A DNA stretch of 64,000 nucleotides from Bacillus sp. Marseille-Q1617 (lineage in GTDB: Bacteria > Bacillota > Bacilli > Bacillales > Bacillaceae_B): assembly GCF_903645295.1 (NCBI RefSeq), contig NZ_CAHJXM010000002.1, positions 596,001-660,000 of the forward strand, given 5' to 3'. The notes beneath the pieces were generated by a model, which had not been told where the DNA came from, did not search any database, and worked only from the letters and a program-made list of their open reading frames with translations. Each line of letters starts with the position of its first letter. The first letter of the stretch is position 1. Made by a program: the position numbers and the translations under genes. This document shows, one piece after another, positions 26,722 through 34,637 of this stretch.

Positions 26722-27823
26722 ATGGAACTAGCAGAAATCAGATCAGAATTAGAAAAAACAGCTAAGACATTAGCGGACTTCAGGGGGTCTCTTTGACTTA
26801 GAAAACAAAGAGGCAAGAATCCAGGAACTCGACGAAATCATGGTCCAGCCAGATTTCTGGGATGACCAGCAAAAAGCACAGGGACTTATTAATGAAGGAA
26901 ACGGCCTTAAAGCCCTTGTGAATGAATACAAAGCGCTGCTTGAAACGCAGGAAAACCTTGAGCTGACGCTCGAGCTTGTAAAAGAAGAGCCGGATGAGGA
27001 ACTGCAGCAGGATCTTGAAGAAGAACTGGTCGACCTGATGAAACGCCTGAGCGACTACGAACTTCAGCTGCTGCTAAGTGAAGAATACGACAAAAACAAC
27101 GCCATCCTTGAGCTTCACCCGGGTGCGGGCGGAACCGAGTCACAGGACTGGGGTTCTATGCTGCTTCGTATGTATACGCGTTGGGCAGAGAAGAGAGGGT
27201 TTAAAGTCGAAACACTCGATTACCTTCCAGGCGATGAAGCAGGTATCAAGAGCGTCACTCTCGGAATCAAAGGCCATAACGCATATGGCTATCTGAAAGC
27301 TGAAAAAGGCGTACACCGTCTTGTACGTATTTCACCGTTCGATTCATCCGGGCGCCGTCACACCTCTTTCGTTTCCTGTGAAGTGATGCCGGAGTTCAAT
27401 GAAGAAATCGAAATTGACATCCGTACTGAAGACCTTAAAGTTGACACATACCGTGCGAGCGGTGCCGGCGGTCAGCACATCAACACGACCGACTCTGCTG
27501 TCCGTATCACGCACTTGCCGACAAACGTGGTCGTCACGTGTCAATCAGAGCGTTCACAGATCAAGAACCGTGAAGCTGCGATGAAAATGCTGAAAGCGAA
27601 GCTCTATCAGAAGCGAATCGAAGAGCAGGAACAGGAACTGGCTGAAATCCGGGGAGAGCAAAAAGAAATCGGATGGGGAAGCCAAATCCGTTCTTACGTG
27701 TTCCACCCATACTCCATGGTGAAGGACCACAGAACCAACACAGAATCCGGTAACGTGCAGGGTGTAATGGACGGCGATATTGATCCGTTCATCAACGCTT
27801 ACCTGCGTTCTAAAATTAAGTAA
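26722..27823 (+). CDS. prfB: Peptide chain release factor 2, programmed +1 frameshift
   Basis: RF2 recognises UGA/UAA stop codons. Zero-frame translation starts at ATG 26722 (GAGGTGACC upstream) and meets TGA at 26794-26796 as codon 25. The classical slip signal is present: AGGGGG followed by TCT CTT TGA C. Ribosomes shift +1 at CTT and continue in the frame of GAC (26795) to 27823, giving about 366 residues. The downstream part has the SPF stop-recognition motif ([10 protein letters not shown]) and the GGQ loop ([15 protein letters not shown]). The frameshift is autoregulation, not an error. Confidence 0.97.
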
Positions 27824-27828
27824 TTTCG

Positions 27829-27869
27829 AAAGCTGAACCACTCCAAAGCGGGAGAGGTTCAGCTTTTTA
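27829..27869 (+). terminator. Terminator of prfB
   Basis: AGCTGAACC (27831-27839) / GGTTCAGCT (27856-27864) stem followed by TTTTAT. Confidence 0.88.
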
Positions 27870-27872
27870 TTG

Positions 27873-27963
27873 TGGTGCCAGGCACAAATTGTACAAATTG
27901 TTCCTGGCACAAAAAGGTGGAAATGTGCCTGGCACAAAAAACCTGTTTTGTGCCAGGCACCAA
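27873..27963. repeat. Palindrome array E, four units at 25-nt period
   Basis: Units start at 27873, 27898, 27923 and 27948 with exact 25-nt spacing. Three are symmetric GTGCC(A/T)GGCAC and one is TTCCTGGCAC. The array starts right after the prfB terminator. Confidence 0.92.
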
Positions 27964-28075
27964 TCTCCTTGGCCCCATACCAAACTCACCGACCGCCCAC
28001 ACCAAATCCTAAGCCAATCAACCCTCCAAATCTCACCCCACCCCATTAATGCTTTAACACGTCACTCAACTGTTA

Positions 28076-28104
28076 TTTACACGTTTCGACACCCGTGCTA
28101 TACT
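28076..28104 (+). promoter_or_regulatory. SigA-type promoter for yvjA
   Basis: TTTACA (28076-28081), 17 nt, TATACT (28099-28104). The predicted leader is about 200 nt. It holds a partial GGGACGG-type sequence (28204-28252, GGCCCGTCCCTCGCTC...CCGGGC) and no known riboswitch that I recognise. Confidence 0.7.
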
Positions 28105-28315
28105 CTCAAAGGTTGTAACAGAGCATGCCGGGAGCACTTACCAAAAGCCTGAGCAAGCACGTCCAACAACAAAACAACTAATACAAAAAAGTATGAGACA
28201 AAGGCCCGTCCCTCGCTCAATTAACGTACTAAAGTGCGACCGGGCACAGACTAATGGATGATTTACTCCGCTTGTACTCATACTATCAATACATACGCAG
28301 AAGGAGTCGTACGGA

Positions 28316-29188
28316 ATGGGTTTGAAGCAAAAACGTCGAGAGCAGTCATTTAATCCGCGGAAAGAGAAGTTACTTGAGTATTTGTTTGTGGTTTTTGGGT
28401 CATCGATCGTGGCCATTGCATTTAATGTGTTTTTACTTCCGAACGAGGTAGCATCGGGAGGAGTCAGCGGGATTTCTACTATATTAAAGGGGCTTTTTGA
28501 TTGGAAGCCGGCCTTCGTTCAGTGGGCATTCAATATTCCGCTCTTCATCGCAGGCCTCATCTTCCTTGGTCTTCAATTTGGAGTGAAAACAGCGATCGGG
28601 ACTGTATTCTTACCTTTAGTCGTTTATCTGACGGAGGACTGGCAGCCCTGGACGGAAGATCCGCTGCTTGGTGCCCTATTCGGAGGGATCGGAGTCGGTA
28701 TGGGTCTTGGAATCGTCTTCCGTGGTAAAGCTTCGACGGGCGGTACCGACCTGGCAGCCCAGATTGTGAACAAATTTACCGGCCTGTCGCTGGGGACTTG
28801 TGTTGCATTGATCGATGGAATGATCGTATTATCAGCAGCGATTGTTTTTGATATTGAACGAGGTCTTTACGCACTGATCGGGCTATATGTAACGAGTAAA
28901 ACCATCGACCTTGTACAGGTCGGGGTCAGCCGTTCCAAGATGGCACTCATCATCACGAACCGCCAGGAAGAAGTTCGTGAAGGAATCTTGAATAAAATCG
29001 ACCGAGGTGTGACAAAACTATCAGCATACGGGGGATATACGGATGATGAACGTCCGATCCTGATGGTCGTAGTCGATCAGACAGAATTCACAAAACTGAA
29101 ACAACTGGTGAAAAGCATTGATGCCTCTGCATTTGTGGTCACAATGGACGCTTCAGAGGTATTGGGCGAAGGTTTCAAACGGGTGTAA
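28316..29188 (+). CDS. yvjA: YitT family membrane protein
   Basis: This 290-residue YitT-family protein has about five membrane segments (DUF161, about 20-210) and a cytoplasmic C-terminal DUF2179 domain (about 225-285, RPILMVVVDQTEFTKLKQLV). The motif RGKASTGGTDLAAQIVNK is typical of the family. Transport or signalling is assumed but unproven. Position between prfB and cccB is that of B. subtilis yvjA. AGAAGGAGTCG precedes the ATG. Confidence 0.92.
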   Translation: MGLKQKRREQSFNPRKEKLLEYLFVVFGSSIVAIAFNVFLLPNEVASGGVSGISTILKGLFDWKPAFVQWAFNIPLFIAGLIFLGLQFGVKTAIGTVFLPLVVYLTEDWQPWTEDPLLGALFGGIGVGMGLGIVFRGKASTGGTDLAAQIVNKFTGLSLGTCVALIDGMIVLSAAIVFDIERGLYALIGLYVTSKTIDLVQVGVSRSKMALIITNRQEEVREGILNKIDRGVTKLSAYGGYTDDERPILMVVVDQTEFTKLKQLVKSIDASAFVVTMDASEVLGEGFKRV

Positions 29189-29269
29189 CCTTGGTATAAT
29201 TATCTATAGGAGAAAGATTTCACCACGGTCGAATTCTTACTCTTAAATTTTTTCCTAGGAGGAGAAAAC

Positions 29270-29587
29270 ATGAAGAAAAAGCTTTTAGGCATTCTTTTAG
29301 GAACTTCATTAGTACTTGCAGCCTGCGGCGGGGACGACGGCGGAGACAGCACGGAAACGAGCTCAGGCGGCGTTGATGCAGAGAAAATCGTTAACAACAA
29401 ATGCACAAGCTGCCACGGCGGCAACTTGGAAGGCGGCATGGGGCCTGCTCTTAACGATGTTGGCTCTCGTTTAGACAAAGACCAAATCCTTGAAATCATT
29501 AAAAACGGTAAAGGCCAAATGCCTGCAGATCTTGTAAAAGGTGAAGAGGCAGAAGCCGTTGCTGAATGGCTGGCGAATAAAAAATAA
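29270..29587 (+). CDS. cccB: Cytochrome c-551, lipid-anchored
   Basis: This 105-residue lipoprotein cytochrome has a signal peptide with lipobox LVLAAC (Cys about 19), an acidic Gly-rich linker, the heme-c attachment site CTSCHG (about 45-50), and the distal Met in KGQMPAD. It carries electrons on the outer face of the membrane to the caa3-type oxidase. TAGGAGGAG gives a strong start. A hairpin with a T-run follows (29589-29632). Confidence 0.95.
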   Translation: MKKKLLGILLGTSLVLAACGGDDGGDSTETSSGGVDAEKIVNNKCTSCHGGNLEGGMGPALNDVGSRLDKDQILEIIKNGKGQMPADLVKGEEAEAVAEWLANKK

Positions 29588-29588
29588 G

Positions 29589-29632
29589 ACAGAAGAGGGG
29601 GAATCCTGTGAGGGTTCTTCTTTTTTTTGCTT
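29589..29632 (+). terminator. Probable terminator of cccB
   Basis: AGAAGA and TCTTCT arms enclose a GGG-rich interior and are followed by an eight-T run. The stem is imperfect. Confidence 0.6.
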
Positions 29633-29949
29633 TGAAACCAGCTTTTCACCACAATAATCCGGATTCAATGTAAAATTTCATTCTTATCCACACCCCTCAC
29701 TTAACCCTTCTTTAAATCTATATGACAAACAAATAAAACTCTCCAAATCTATTCAAATTCCAGCTCACTTCCTTTAAACAAAGGGGAATCCAAATCTATT
29801 ACAGTCTATCTATTTTACTTGTTGTTAGTACCTGTTACTAGGTATAAATAACTATGAAAAAATCGAATTTTAGGTACAATTGTCAATAAAAAAGGTAAAA
29901 ATTTCTCAAAATATGTGGTTTTGAAATGAAACTGTAATAATATTTTTCC

Positions 29950-29977
29950 TTAACATCGTAAGAAGTGATGTTATAAT
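29950..29977 (+). promoter_or_regulatory. SigA-type promoter for ftsE-ftsX
   Basis: TTAACA (29950-29955), 16 nt, TATAAT (29972-29977). The 29633-29949 stretch is AT-rich and shows nothing else that I can support. Confidence 0.7.
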
Positions 29978-30114
29978 ATTTTCGTGAGCGAAATTCGAGC
30001 AATTTCACCATTTTATGTCTAATTTGGTAAAGGCAAAAGAATTTTATTCACACACATAGAGATAACAACACAGCCAAGAGGGGAACTACATACTACAAAT
30101 TAGGTGATTTTATA

Positions 30115-30801
30115 ATGATTGAAATGAAAGACGTCTATAAGCAGTATAACAACGGCGTTATGGCTGCGAATGGGTTTAACGTCCATATTAAGCAAGGCGA
30201 GTTTGTTTATGTCGTGGGTCCAAGTGGCGCCGGAAAATCAACGTTCATCAAGATGATGTACCGCGAAGTGAAGCCTTCCAAAGGTGACATCATCGTGAAT
30301 GGTATAAATCTAGCAAAAATCAAGAATAGCAGAGTACCTCATTTACGCAGAAATATAGGAGTGGTCTTCCAGGATTTCAAACTGCTCCCGTCTCTGACAA
30401 TATATGAAAACGTTGCGTTTGCTCTTGAAGTAATAGAAGAGCATCCGAAACAAATCAAGAAACGTGTAATGGATGTACTTGAACTCGTAGGTCTTAAGCA
30501 TAAAGCCAGAATGCTCCCTAATGAATTATCAGGCGGTGAGCAGCAGCGTGTTTCGATTGCACGGTCAATCGTCAATACGCCGAAGCTGGTGATTGCCGAC
30601 GAGCCTACAGGGAATCTGGATCCAGAAACGTCCTGGGATATTATGAATATCCTTGAGGAAATCGCAACACGTGGTACAACAGTGATCATGGCTACACATA
30701 ACCGGGAAATCGTAAATACAATCAAGCATCGGGTAATCGCCATTGAGAATGGCCGGATTGTCCGGGACGAACAGCGAGGTGATTACGGTTATGAAGGCTA
30801 G
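30115..30801 (+). CDS. ftsE: Cell division ATP-binding protein FtsE
   Basis: FtsE of 228 residues is the ATPase of the FtsEX complex that switches on cell-wall hydrolases across the membrane. Walker A GPSGAGKST (about 36-44), signature LSGGEQQR and Walker B LVIADEPTGNLDP are intact. It overlaps ftsX by 11 bp. Confidence 0.98.
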   Translation: MIEMKDVYKQYNNGVMAANGFNVHIKQGEFVYVVGPSGAGKSTFIKMMYREVKPSKGDIIVNGINLAKIKNSRVPHLRRNIGVVFQDFKLLPSLTIYENVAFALEVIEEHPKQIKKRVMDVLELVGLKHKARMLPNELSGGEQQRVSIARSIVNTPKLVIADEPTGNLDPETSWDIMNILEEIATRGTTVIMATHNREIVNTIKHRVIAIENGRIVRDEQRGDYGYEG

Positions 30802-31675
30802 AACGTATGCCCGTCACGTAAGGGAAAGTTTTAAGAGCATCGGCCGTAACGGCTGGATGACATTTGCATCCGTCAGTGCCGTAACCGTCACATTATTGCT
30901 TGTTGGTGTTTTCATCGTACTGATGCTAAACATGAACAAGGTAGCAACCGATATAGAGAAAGATGTTGAAGTTCGCGTACTTCTCGAAGTTGGTACGAAG
31001 CCTGAAGAAGCTAAAGCCGTTGGAGATAAGATAAAGAAAATAAATGAAGTCGAATCCGTCGATTATTCTTCCAAAGAGGAAGAACTTCAGAACCTGGTAA
31101 AGGATCTCGGTGACGATTTCAGATTATTCGAGCAAGATAACCCATTATATGATGTATTTATTGTAAAAGCGGAAAATCCTCGCGATACCGGAAAAATTGC
31201 TGCACAGATCAACAAGTATGAGAATGTAAATGAAGCAATGTATGGAGAAGCGAAGATTGAAAAGTTATTCAATATCCTTGAAATGAGCAGAAACGTCGGA
31301 TTGGTCCTGATCATCGGTCTGTTGTTCACGGCGATGTTCCTCATCTCAAATACGATTAAAATAACGATTGTCGCTAGAAGAAGGGAAATCGAGATAATGA
31401 AACTCGTGGGTGCAACCAACTGGTTCGTCCGCTGGCCTTTCGTATTGGAAGGGCTATGGCTTGGTGTTTTAGGTTCTATTATCCCGATCGCTCTTGTTAC
31501 AACTGGTTATTACTATGCTTACGACTTTATAAAGCCAAAACTTCAAAATCATTTTATACAGATATTGGACTTTACCCCGTTCATCTACCAAGTAAACGGA
31601 TTGATCCTCTTAATGGGATGCTTGATCGGCGCCTGGGGAAGCTTCATGTCTGTACGTAAATTCTTGAGAGTATAA
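30791..31675 (+). CDS. ftsX: Cell division protein FtsX
   Basis: FtsX of 294 residues is the four-helix membrane subunit of FtsEX. The N-terminal RHVRESFKSIGRNGWMTFASVSAVTVTLLL (quoted in parts by family) leads into the first helix. An extracytoplasmic loop of about 120 residues, which contacts the hydrolase, follows. The ATG at 30791 with GCGAGGTGA upstream is preferred to earlier in-frame starts inside ftsE. FtsEX in B. subtilis activates CwlO. Here an M23 hydrolase gene follows directly. Confidence 0.95.
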   Translation: MKARTYARHVRESFKSIGRNGWMTFASVSAVTVTLLLVGVFIVLMLNMNKVATDIEKDVEVRVLLEVGTKPEEAKAVGDKIKKINEVESVDYSSKEEELQNLVKDLGDDFRLFEQDNPLYDVFIVKAENPRDTGKIAAQINKYENVNEAMYGEAKIEKLFNILEMSRNVGLVLIIGLLFTAMFLISNTIKITIVARRREIEIMKLVGATNWFVRWPFVLEGLWLGVLGSIIPIALVTTGYYYAYDFIKPKLQNHFIQILDFTPFIYQVNGLILLMGCLIGAWGSFMSVRKFLRV

Positions 31676-31713
31676 AATCGACAGGTTGATAGAAGCTGAA
31701 AGGAGCATGCCGC

Positions 31714-33054
31714 TTGAACAGGAAGTATTTTTTATCAATAGCAATAGCAGCAGCATTAACAATCGGGAGTTTTCCGGCGTTGGGAACTCCAGCCAACGCT
31801 CACTCCTCAGTAGAGGATTTGAAAAAGAAACAAGATGAGGTTTCCTCTAAAAAAGATAAAATCAATGGTGAAATCGATCAGAAAAAATCAGAAATTAATG
31901 CCAACATCAATAAACAGCAGGATATTAAAGCGAAAATTGCAGAATTCGATGCAAAAATAAAAGATACTGAAAACAAAATCGCAGAGAAAACAAAAGAAAT
32001 TGAAGAAACAAATGCTGAAATTGATCAACTTAAAAAAGAGATCAAAGCTTTGGAGGAAAAAATCAAAGAGCGTAATGAACTTTTAAAAGAACGCGCTCGT
32101 GCGATTCAGGAAAAAGGCGGCTCAGCAAACTATCTTGATGTCCTTCTTGGCGCGGACAGCTTCGGCGACTTCATCAACCGTGTCACTGCAGTCAACACAA
32201 TCGTGAGTGCAGATAAAAAGATCATGGACGAGCAAAAGAGAGACCAGGAAGAATTAGAGAAAAAGAAAGAAGAAGTAGAAACGAAACTAGCAGAATTAGA
32301 AGATGATAAAGCGAATCTAGTAACGTTAAAGCAAGACTTGAACAGTGAAAAAGCCCAAAAAGCGGAACTGTTCAAACAGCTTGAAAAGCAGCAGGCTTCC
32401 CTTCAAGTGGAAAAAGCGGACCTTGAAAAAGAATCAAATGCGTTAGCGAAAATGGAACAGCAAATCGGCGGTGAAATCCAGGCAGAGCAGGCACGTTTAG
32501 CAGAACTTGCCCGCCAGCGTGAACTTGAGAAGAAGAGACAGGCAGAAGCAGAAGCTGCGAAACGCGCAGCAGCTCAAGCTCAAACTAGCACGAGCAGCAG
32601 CGGCGGTTCTACTGCAGCACCGGCACCGAGCACGCCTGTTAGTTCCGGAACTTGGACAAGACCGGCATCCGGTGCTATCACAACTGAGTACGGCTGGGAT
32701 ACATTGAACGGCAAGCCTCGTTACCACTATGGTATCGATGTCGCGGCACGAGGTAGTGTTCCAATCGTTGCAGCAGCAGATGGATATGTCATCAAGAGCC
32801 AATACAGCTCAAGCTACGGTAACGTTGTATACATCACTCACTCGATTAACGGAAAAACCTTTACTACAGTCTATGCCCATATGTCTTCTTCATCAGTAAG
32901 CAGCGGACAGCCTGTAGACAAAGGACAGCAAATCGGGTACATGGGGAACACAGGTTATTCCTTCGGTCAGCATTTACACTTTGAACTTCATGCAGGTTCA
33001 TGGAATGCGTCGAAATCAAACTCTGTTAACCCGCGCCAATATATCAATTTCTAA
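31714..33054 (+). CDS. M23 murein hydrolase with coiled coil, probable FtsEX partner
   Basis: This 446-residue secreted protein has a signal peptide ending near ANA (about 29). A long coiled coil (about 32-265) rich in Lys/Glu follows, then a Ser/Pro linker (about 290-310) and a C-terminal M23 (LytM) domain. Metal-site motifs are visible: HYGIDVA (H and D) and HLHFELH. A coiled coil plus a hydrolase domain is the architecture of FtsEX partners such as EnvC, PcsB and CwlO. Intact metal ligands suggest a true peptidase rather than an EnvC-type activator. The start is TTG after AAAGGAGCATGCCGC. It lies 38 bp after ftsX and ends at a strong terminator. Partnership with FtsEX is inferred from position. 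Confidence 0.9.
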   Translation: MNRKYFLSIAIAAALTIGSFPALGTPANAHSSVEDLKKKQDEVSSKKDKINGEIDQKKSEINANINKQQDIKAKIAEFDAKIKDTENKIAEKTKEIEETNAEIDQLKKEIKALEEKIKERNELLKERARAIQEKGGSANYLDVLLGADSFGDFINRVTAVNTIVSADKKIMDEQKRDQEELEKKKEEVETKLAELEDDKANLVTLKQDLNSEKAQKAELFKQLEKQQASLQVEKADLEKESNALAKMEQQIGGEIQAEQARLAELARQRELEKKRQAEAEAAKRAAAQAQTSTSSSGGSTAAPAPSTPVSSGTWTRPASGAITTEYGWDTLNGKPRYHYGIDVAARGSVPIVAAADGYVIKSQYSSSYGNVVYITHSINGKTFTTVYAHMSSSSVSSGQPVDKGQQIGYMGNTGYSFGQHLHFELHAGSWNASKSNSVNPRQYINF

Positions 33055-33072
33055 TAGAATAGTAGTCTATGA

Positions 33073-33107
33073 AAAATCCTGCCATATGTTTATGGCAGGA
33101 TTTTTTT
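33073..33107 (+). terminator. Terminator of ftsEX-hydrolase operon
   Basis: ATCCTGCCATA / TATGGCAGGAT stem, then TTTTTTT. Confidence 0.92.
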
Positions 33108-33170
33108 GGATAATAGTTTACAAAATACTTCTCTCTATTCTAATATTCATAAAAGAATAATCCTCGACCC

Positions 33171-33198
33171 TTACAAATCATACGCTATAATGTATAAT
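33171..33198 (+). promoter_or_regulatory. SigA-type promoter of riboswitch transcript
   Basis: TTACAA (33171-33176), 16 nt, TATAAT (33193-33198). A second TATAAT overlaps at 33186. It lies about 120 nt before the GEMM aptamer. Confidence 0.5.
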
Positions 33199-33317
33199 GA
33201 AATAAATGTCGAAAAAGTAAGTTTTTTGCACAAAAACTCTTTCCTCTATTGCTGGTAACTGGTACTATAGTATTGTTGTGGATGAAACTAATTTATATCA
33301 TTTGAACTATTTAACAA

Positions 33318-33414
33318 CCTTCGATAACGGCAAACTAATTCGAAAGATTAGGACGCAAAGCCACGGATCTAACGTTTTTTTAAAACTATGACCGCCGGGC
33401 TACCGAAAAGGATT
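33318..33414 (+). promoter_or_regulatory. Cyclic-di-GMP-I (GEMM) riboswitch aptamer
   Basis: The segment reads ACGGCAAAC, a CTAATT-CGAAAG-ATTAG hairpin with a GAAA loop, GGACGCAAAGCCACGG, a variable arm with an A/T-rich loop, then ATGACCGCCGGGCTACCG. These are the conserved blocks of the GEMM-I aptamer, including the GNRA loop, the ligand-stacking A of GCAAAGCC and the 3' GCCGGG-TACCG strand. A terminator lies 42 nt further on, before a 90-residue gene. Confidence 0.93.
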
Positions 33415-33421
33415 GGTACAT

Positions 33422-33488
33422 AAATGAACGCTGTCGCCAACTGACAGTTTCATTTAGCCCGCCATTCTTTTTGGCGGGCTTATTTTTT
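33422..33488 (+). terminator. Riboswitch expression platform and terminator
   Basis: A first hairpin (AAATGAACGCTGTC with GACAGTTTCATTT, 33422-33454) is followed by a strong terminator: AGCCCGCCA (33456-33464) / TGGCGGGCT (33472-33480) and TATTTTTTT. Ligand state of the aptamer could decide whether transcription passes. ON or OFF control cannot be judged by eye. Confidence 0.85.
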
Positions 33489-33548
33489 TATAGAGCCCAA
33501 GGTCACTGCAGGCAGGCAAACATCTGAAAACAGAAAGGAGATTACAAG

Positions 33549-33821
33549 ATGGAACAAATAAATACTTCTGATGTAAGAAGACAATTGAGAAGTTTTTGCA
33601 GGAGAAATCGTTCCTCTTTGAAGAAGTACAGCTCCTATACTGCGGAAGAAATCAGCGATATGGTATTAAGCAGGCTGGGCTGTGAAGAGGTTAAGAGAAT
33701 CGTAGACGACATCCAGCTGATCGATCGCAGAGGCGGAAACACGGGATTTTACTTGTTGCTTATTTTAGAAGCACTGAAGGGTTCACAAAAAGCTAGTTCA
33801 AATGAGAGGGCAATTATATAA
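33549..33821 (+). CDS. Small unknown protein under c-di-GMP riboswitch
   Basis: This 90-residue protein has no signal peptide or membrane segment and no family I recognise. It has a basic N-terminal half (RRQLRSFCRRNRSSLKKY) and a helical C-terminal half. GAAAGGAG precedes the ATG at 33549. It is the only gene between the GEMM riboswitch platform and the next terminator (33823-33861), so it is the riboswitch's sole target. A role in the motile/sessile switch is inference. Confidence 0.8.
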   Translation: MEQINTSDVRRQLRSFCRRNRSSLKKYSSYTAEEISDMVLSRLGCEEVKRIVDDIQLIDRRGGNTGFYLLLILEALKGSQKASSNERAII

Positions 33822-33822
33822 T

Positions 33823-33861
33823 AAAACCGGAAGTCCAATTTTTTTGACCGCCGGTTTTTTT
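33823..33861 (+). terminator. Terminator after riboswitch gene
   Basis: AAAACCGG / CCGGTTTT arms ending in a T-run. Confidence 0.75.
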
Positions 33862-33900
33862 GTTATTTTAAATTGACCCTTCGTTAAGATCAATCCTCCA

Positions 33901-34218
33901 TTATGCAGACTTCGATAGCCAATGCTCCAGGTTCTTTTCAGCCGTACGAATATCCATTGTGATGTTAGTGAGCAGTTCAAAATGGTGATCTCTTTCACCA
34001 TGATGTTTCAATAATTGAAAGATAGCAGGCTTTTGATACTTGATCACTGTCATCACTTCCATCATTGGCAAGTAAGCTTCTTTAGGCTGAATGCGCAAAA
34101 AAGAGCATATGAGCTGGATATACTCACCTGCGTGCTTTTGTTCATCGCTACTCAATTCAATCAATGCATGTAACCTGCTTATATGACGTTTAATCGTTTG
34201 CAATTCTTCAAATGTCAT
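33901..34218 (-). CDS. Small unknown protein behind GEMM-like leader
   Basis: This 105-residue protein is predicted to be all-helical, His-rich (for example KHHGERDHHFELL) and soluble. I do not recognise a family. The ATG at 34218 follows AAAGGGGATATC, and the frame open upstream (to 34257) runs through the GEMM-like structure, so it is not coding. Its 5' leader contains that aptamer-like structure, about 20 nt from the Shine-Dalgarno sequence. The gene converges on the riboswitch-controlled 90-residue gene, with 79 bp between the stops. Confidence 0.78.
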   Translation of the reverse strand: MTFEELQTIKRHISRLHALIELSSDEQKHAGEYIQLICSFLRIQPKEAYLPMMEVMTVIKYQKPAIFQLLKHHGERDHHFELLTNITMDIRTAEKNLEHWLSKSA

Positions 34219-34243
34219 TGTGATATCCCCTTTATCTTTTGTT

Positions 34244-34330
34244 GGCGGCCCGGCCATCCTGGCGGTAATGATAGAATCCGCCCTAAATCCGCAGCTATGC
34301 GTCCTTCCTTTTAAGGAAGTATGCCGTTTT
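34244..34330 (-). promoter_or_regulatory. Variant GEMM (c-di-GMP-I-like) aptamer
   Basis: On the reverse strand the order is AAAACGGCATAC, a CTTCC/GGAAG hairpin, GGACGCATAGCTGCGG, an arm GGGCGG/CCGCC, then AGGATGGCCGGGCCGCC. These align with the GEMM blocks CGGCAAAC, GGACGCAAAGCC and GAUaGCCGGGuUGCC. Differences are a U for the middle A in both GCAAAG and GCAAAC, a UUAAAA loop for the GNRA tetraloop, and a shortened P1. It ends about 20 nt before AAAGGGG, so translation control is possible. Confidence 0.6.
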
Positions 34331-34514
34331 CAACAGAAACCCGGACTTCCATCTTTTCCTTATTATCGACTGCCTGTCCTATCCCGTTAATCGTATTAAA
34401 GATAAAGTAATAGTTCTAAATTACTAAATTGAAATTTACGTTAAAGAAGTCAATCTACTTGATTGGTGTGGAGAAAAGCATCATACTTACATACATAAGA
34501 GGGTATCTTAGTTC

Positions 34515-34581
34515 AGACCGATTATTGCCCAAACGGTCTATATATCCGTAAAAGTGAAAAGAATGGAATAAACCGATTATT
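34515..34581. promoter_or_regulatory. Inverted and direct repeats before methyltransferase
   Basis: AGACCG (34515-34520) and CGGTCT (34534-34539) form an inverted repeat. ACCGATTATT occurs at 34517 and 34572. The AGACC/GGTCT words resemble TetR-family (LmrA/YxaF-type) operators. No regulator gene is present. Confidence 0.35.
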
Positions 34582-34637
34582 CTTCGATGGACTGACTATT
34601 CAGACCTAAACAAACCAACAAAACGGAGGGACCAACC

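Noticed and set aside
26722..26840. Broken prfB (early stop)
   Set aside because: AGGGGG...CTT TGA C is the standard programmed +1 frameshift of RF2. The gene is intact.
28110..28315. Riboswitch in the yvjA leader
   Set aside because: The leader is long, but no conserved riboswitch blocks could be found. Only a partial GGGACGG-type sequence is visible.
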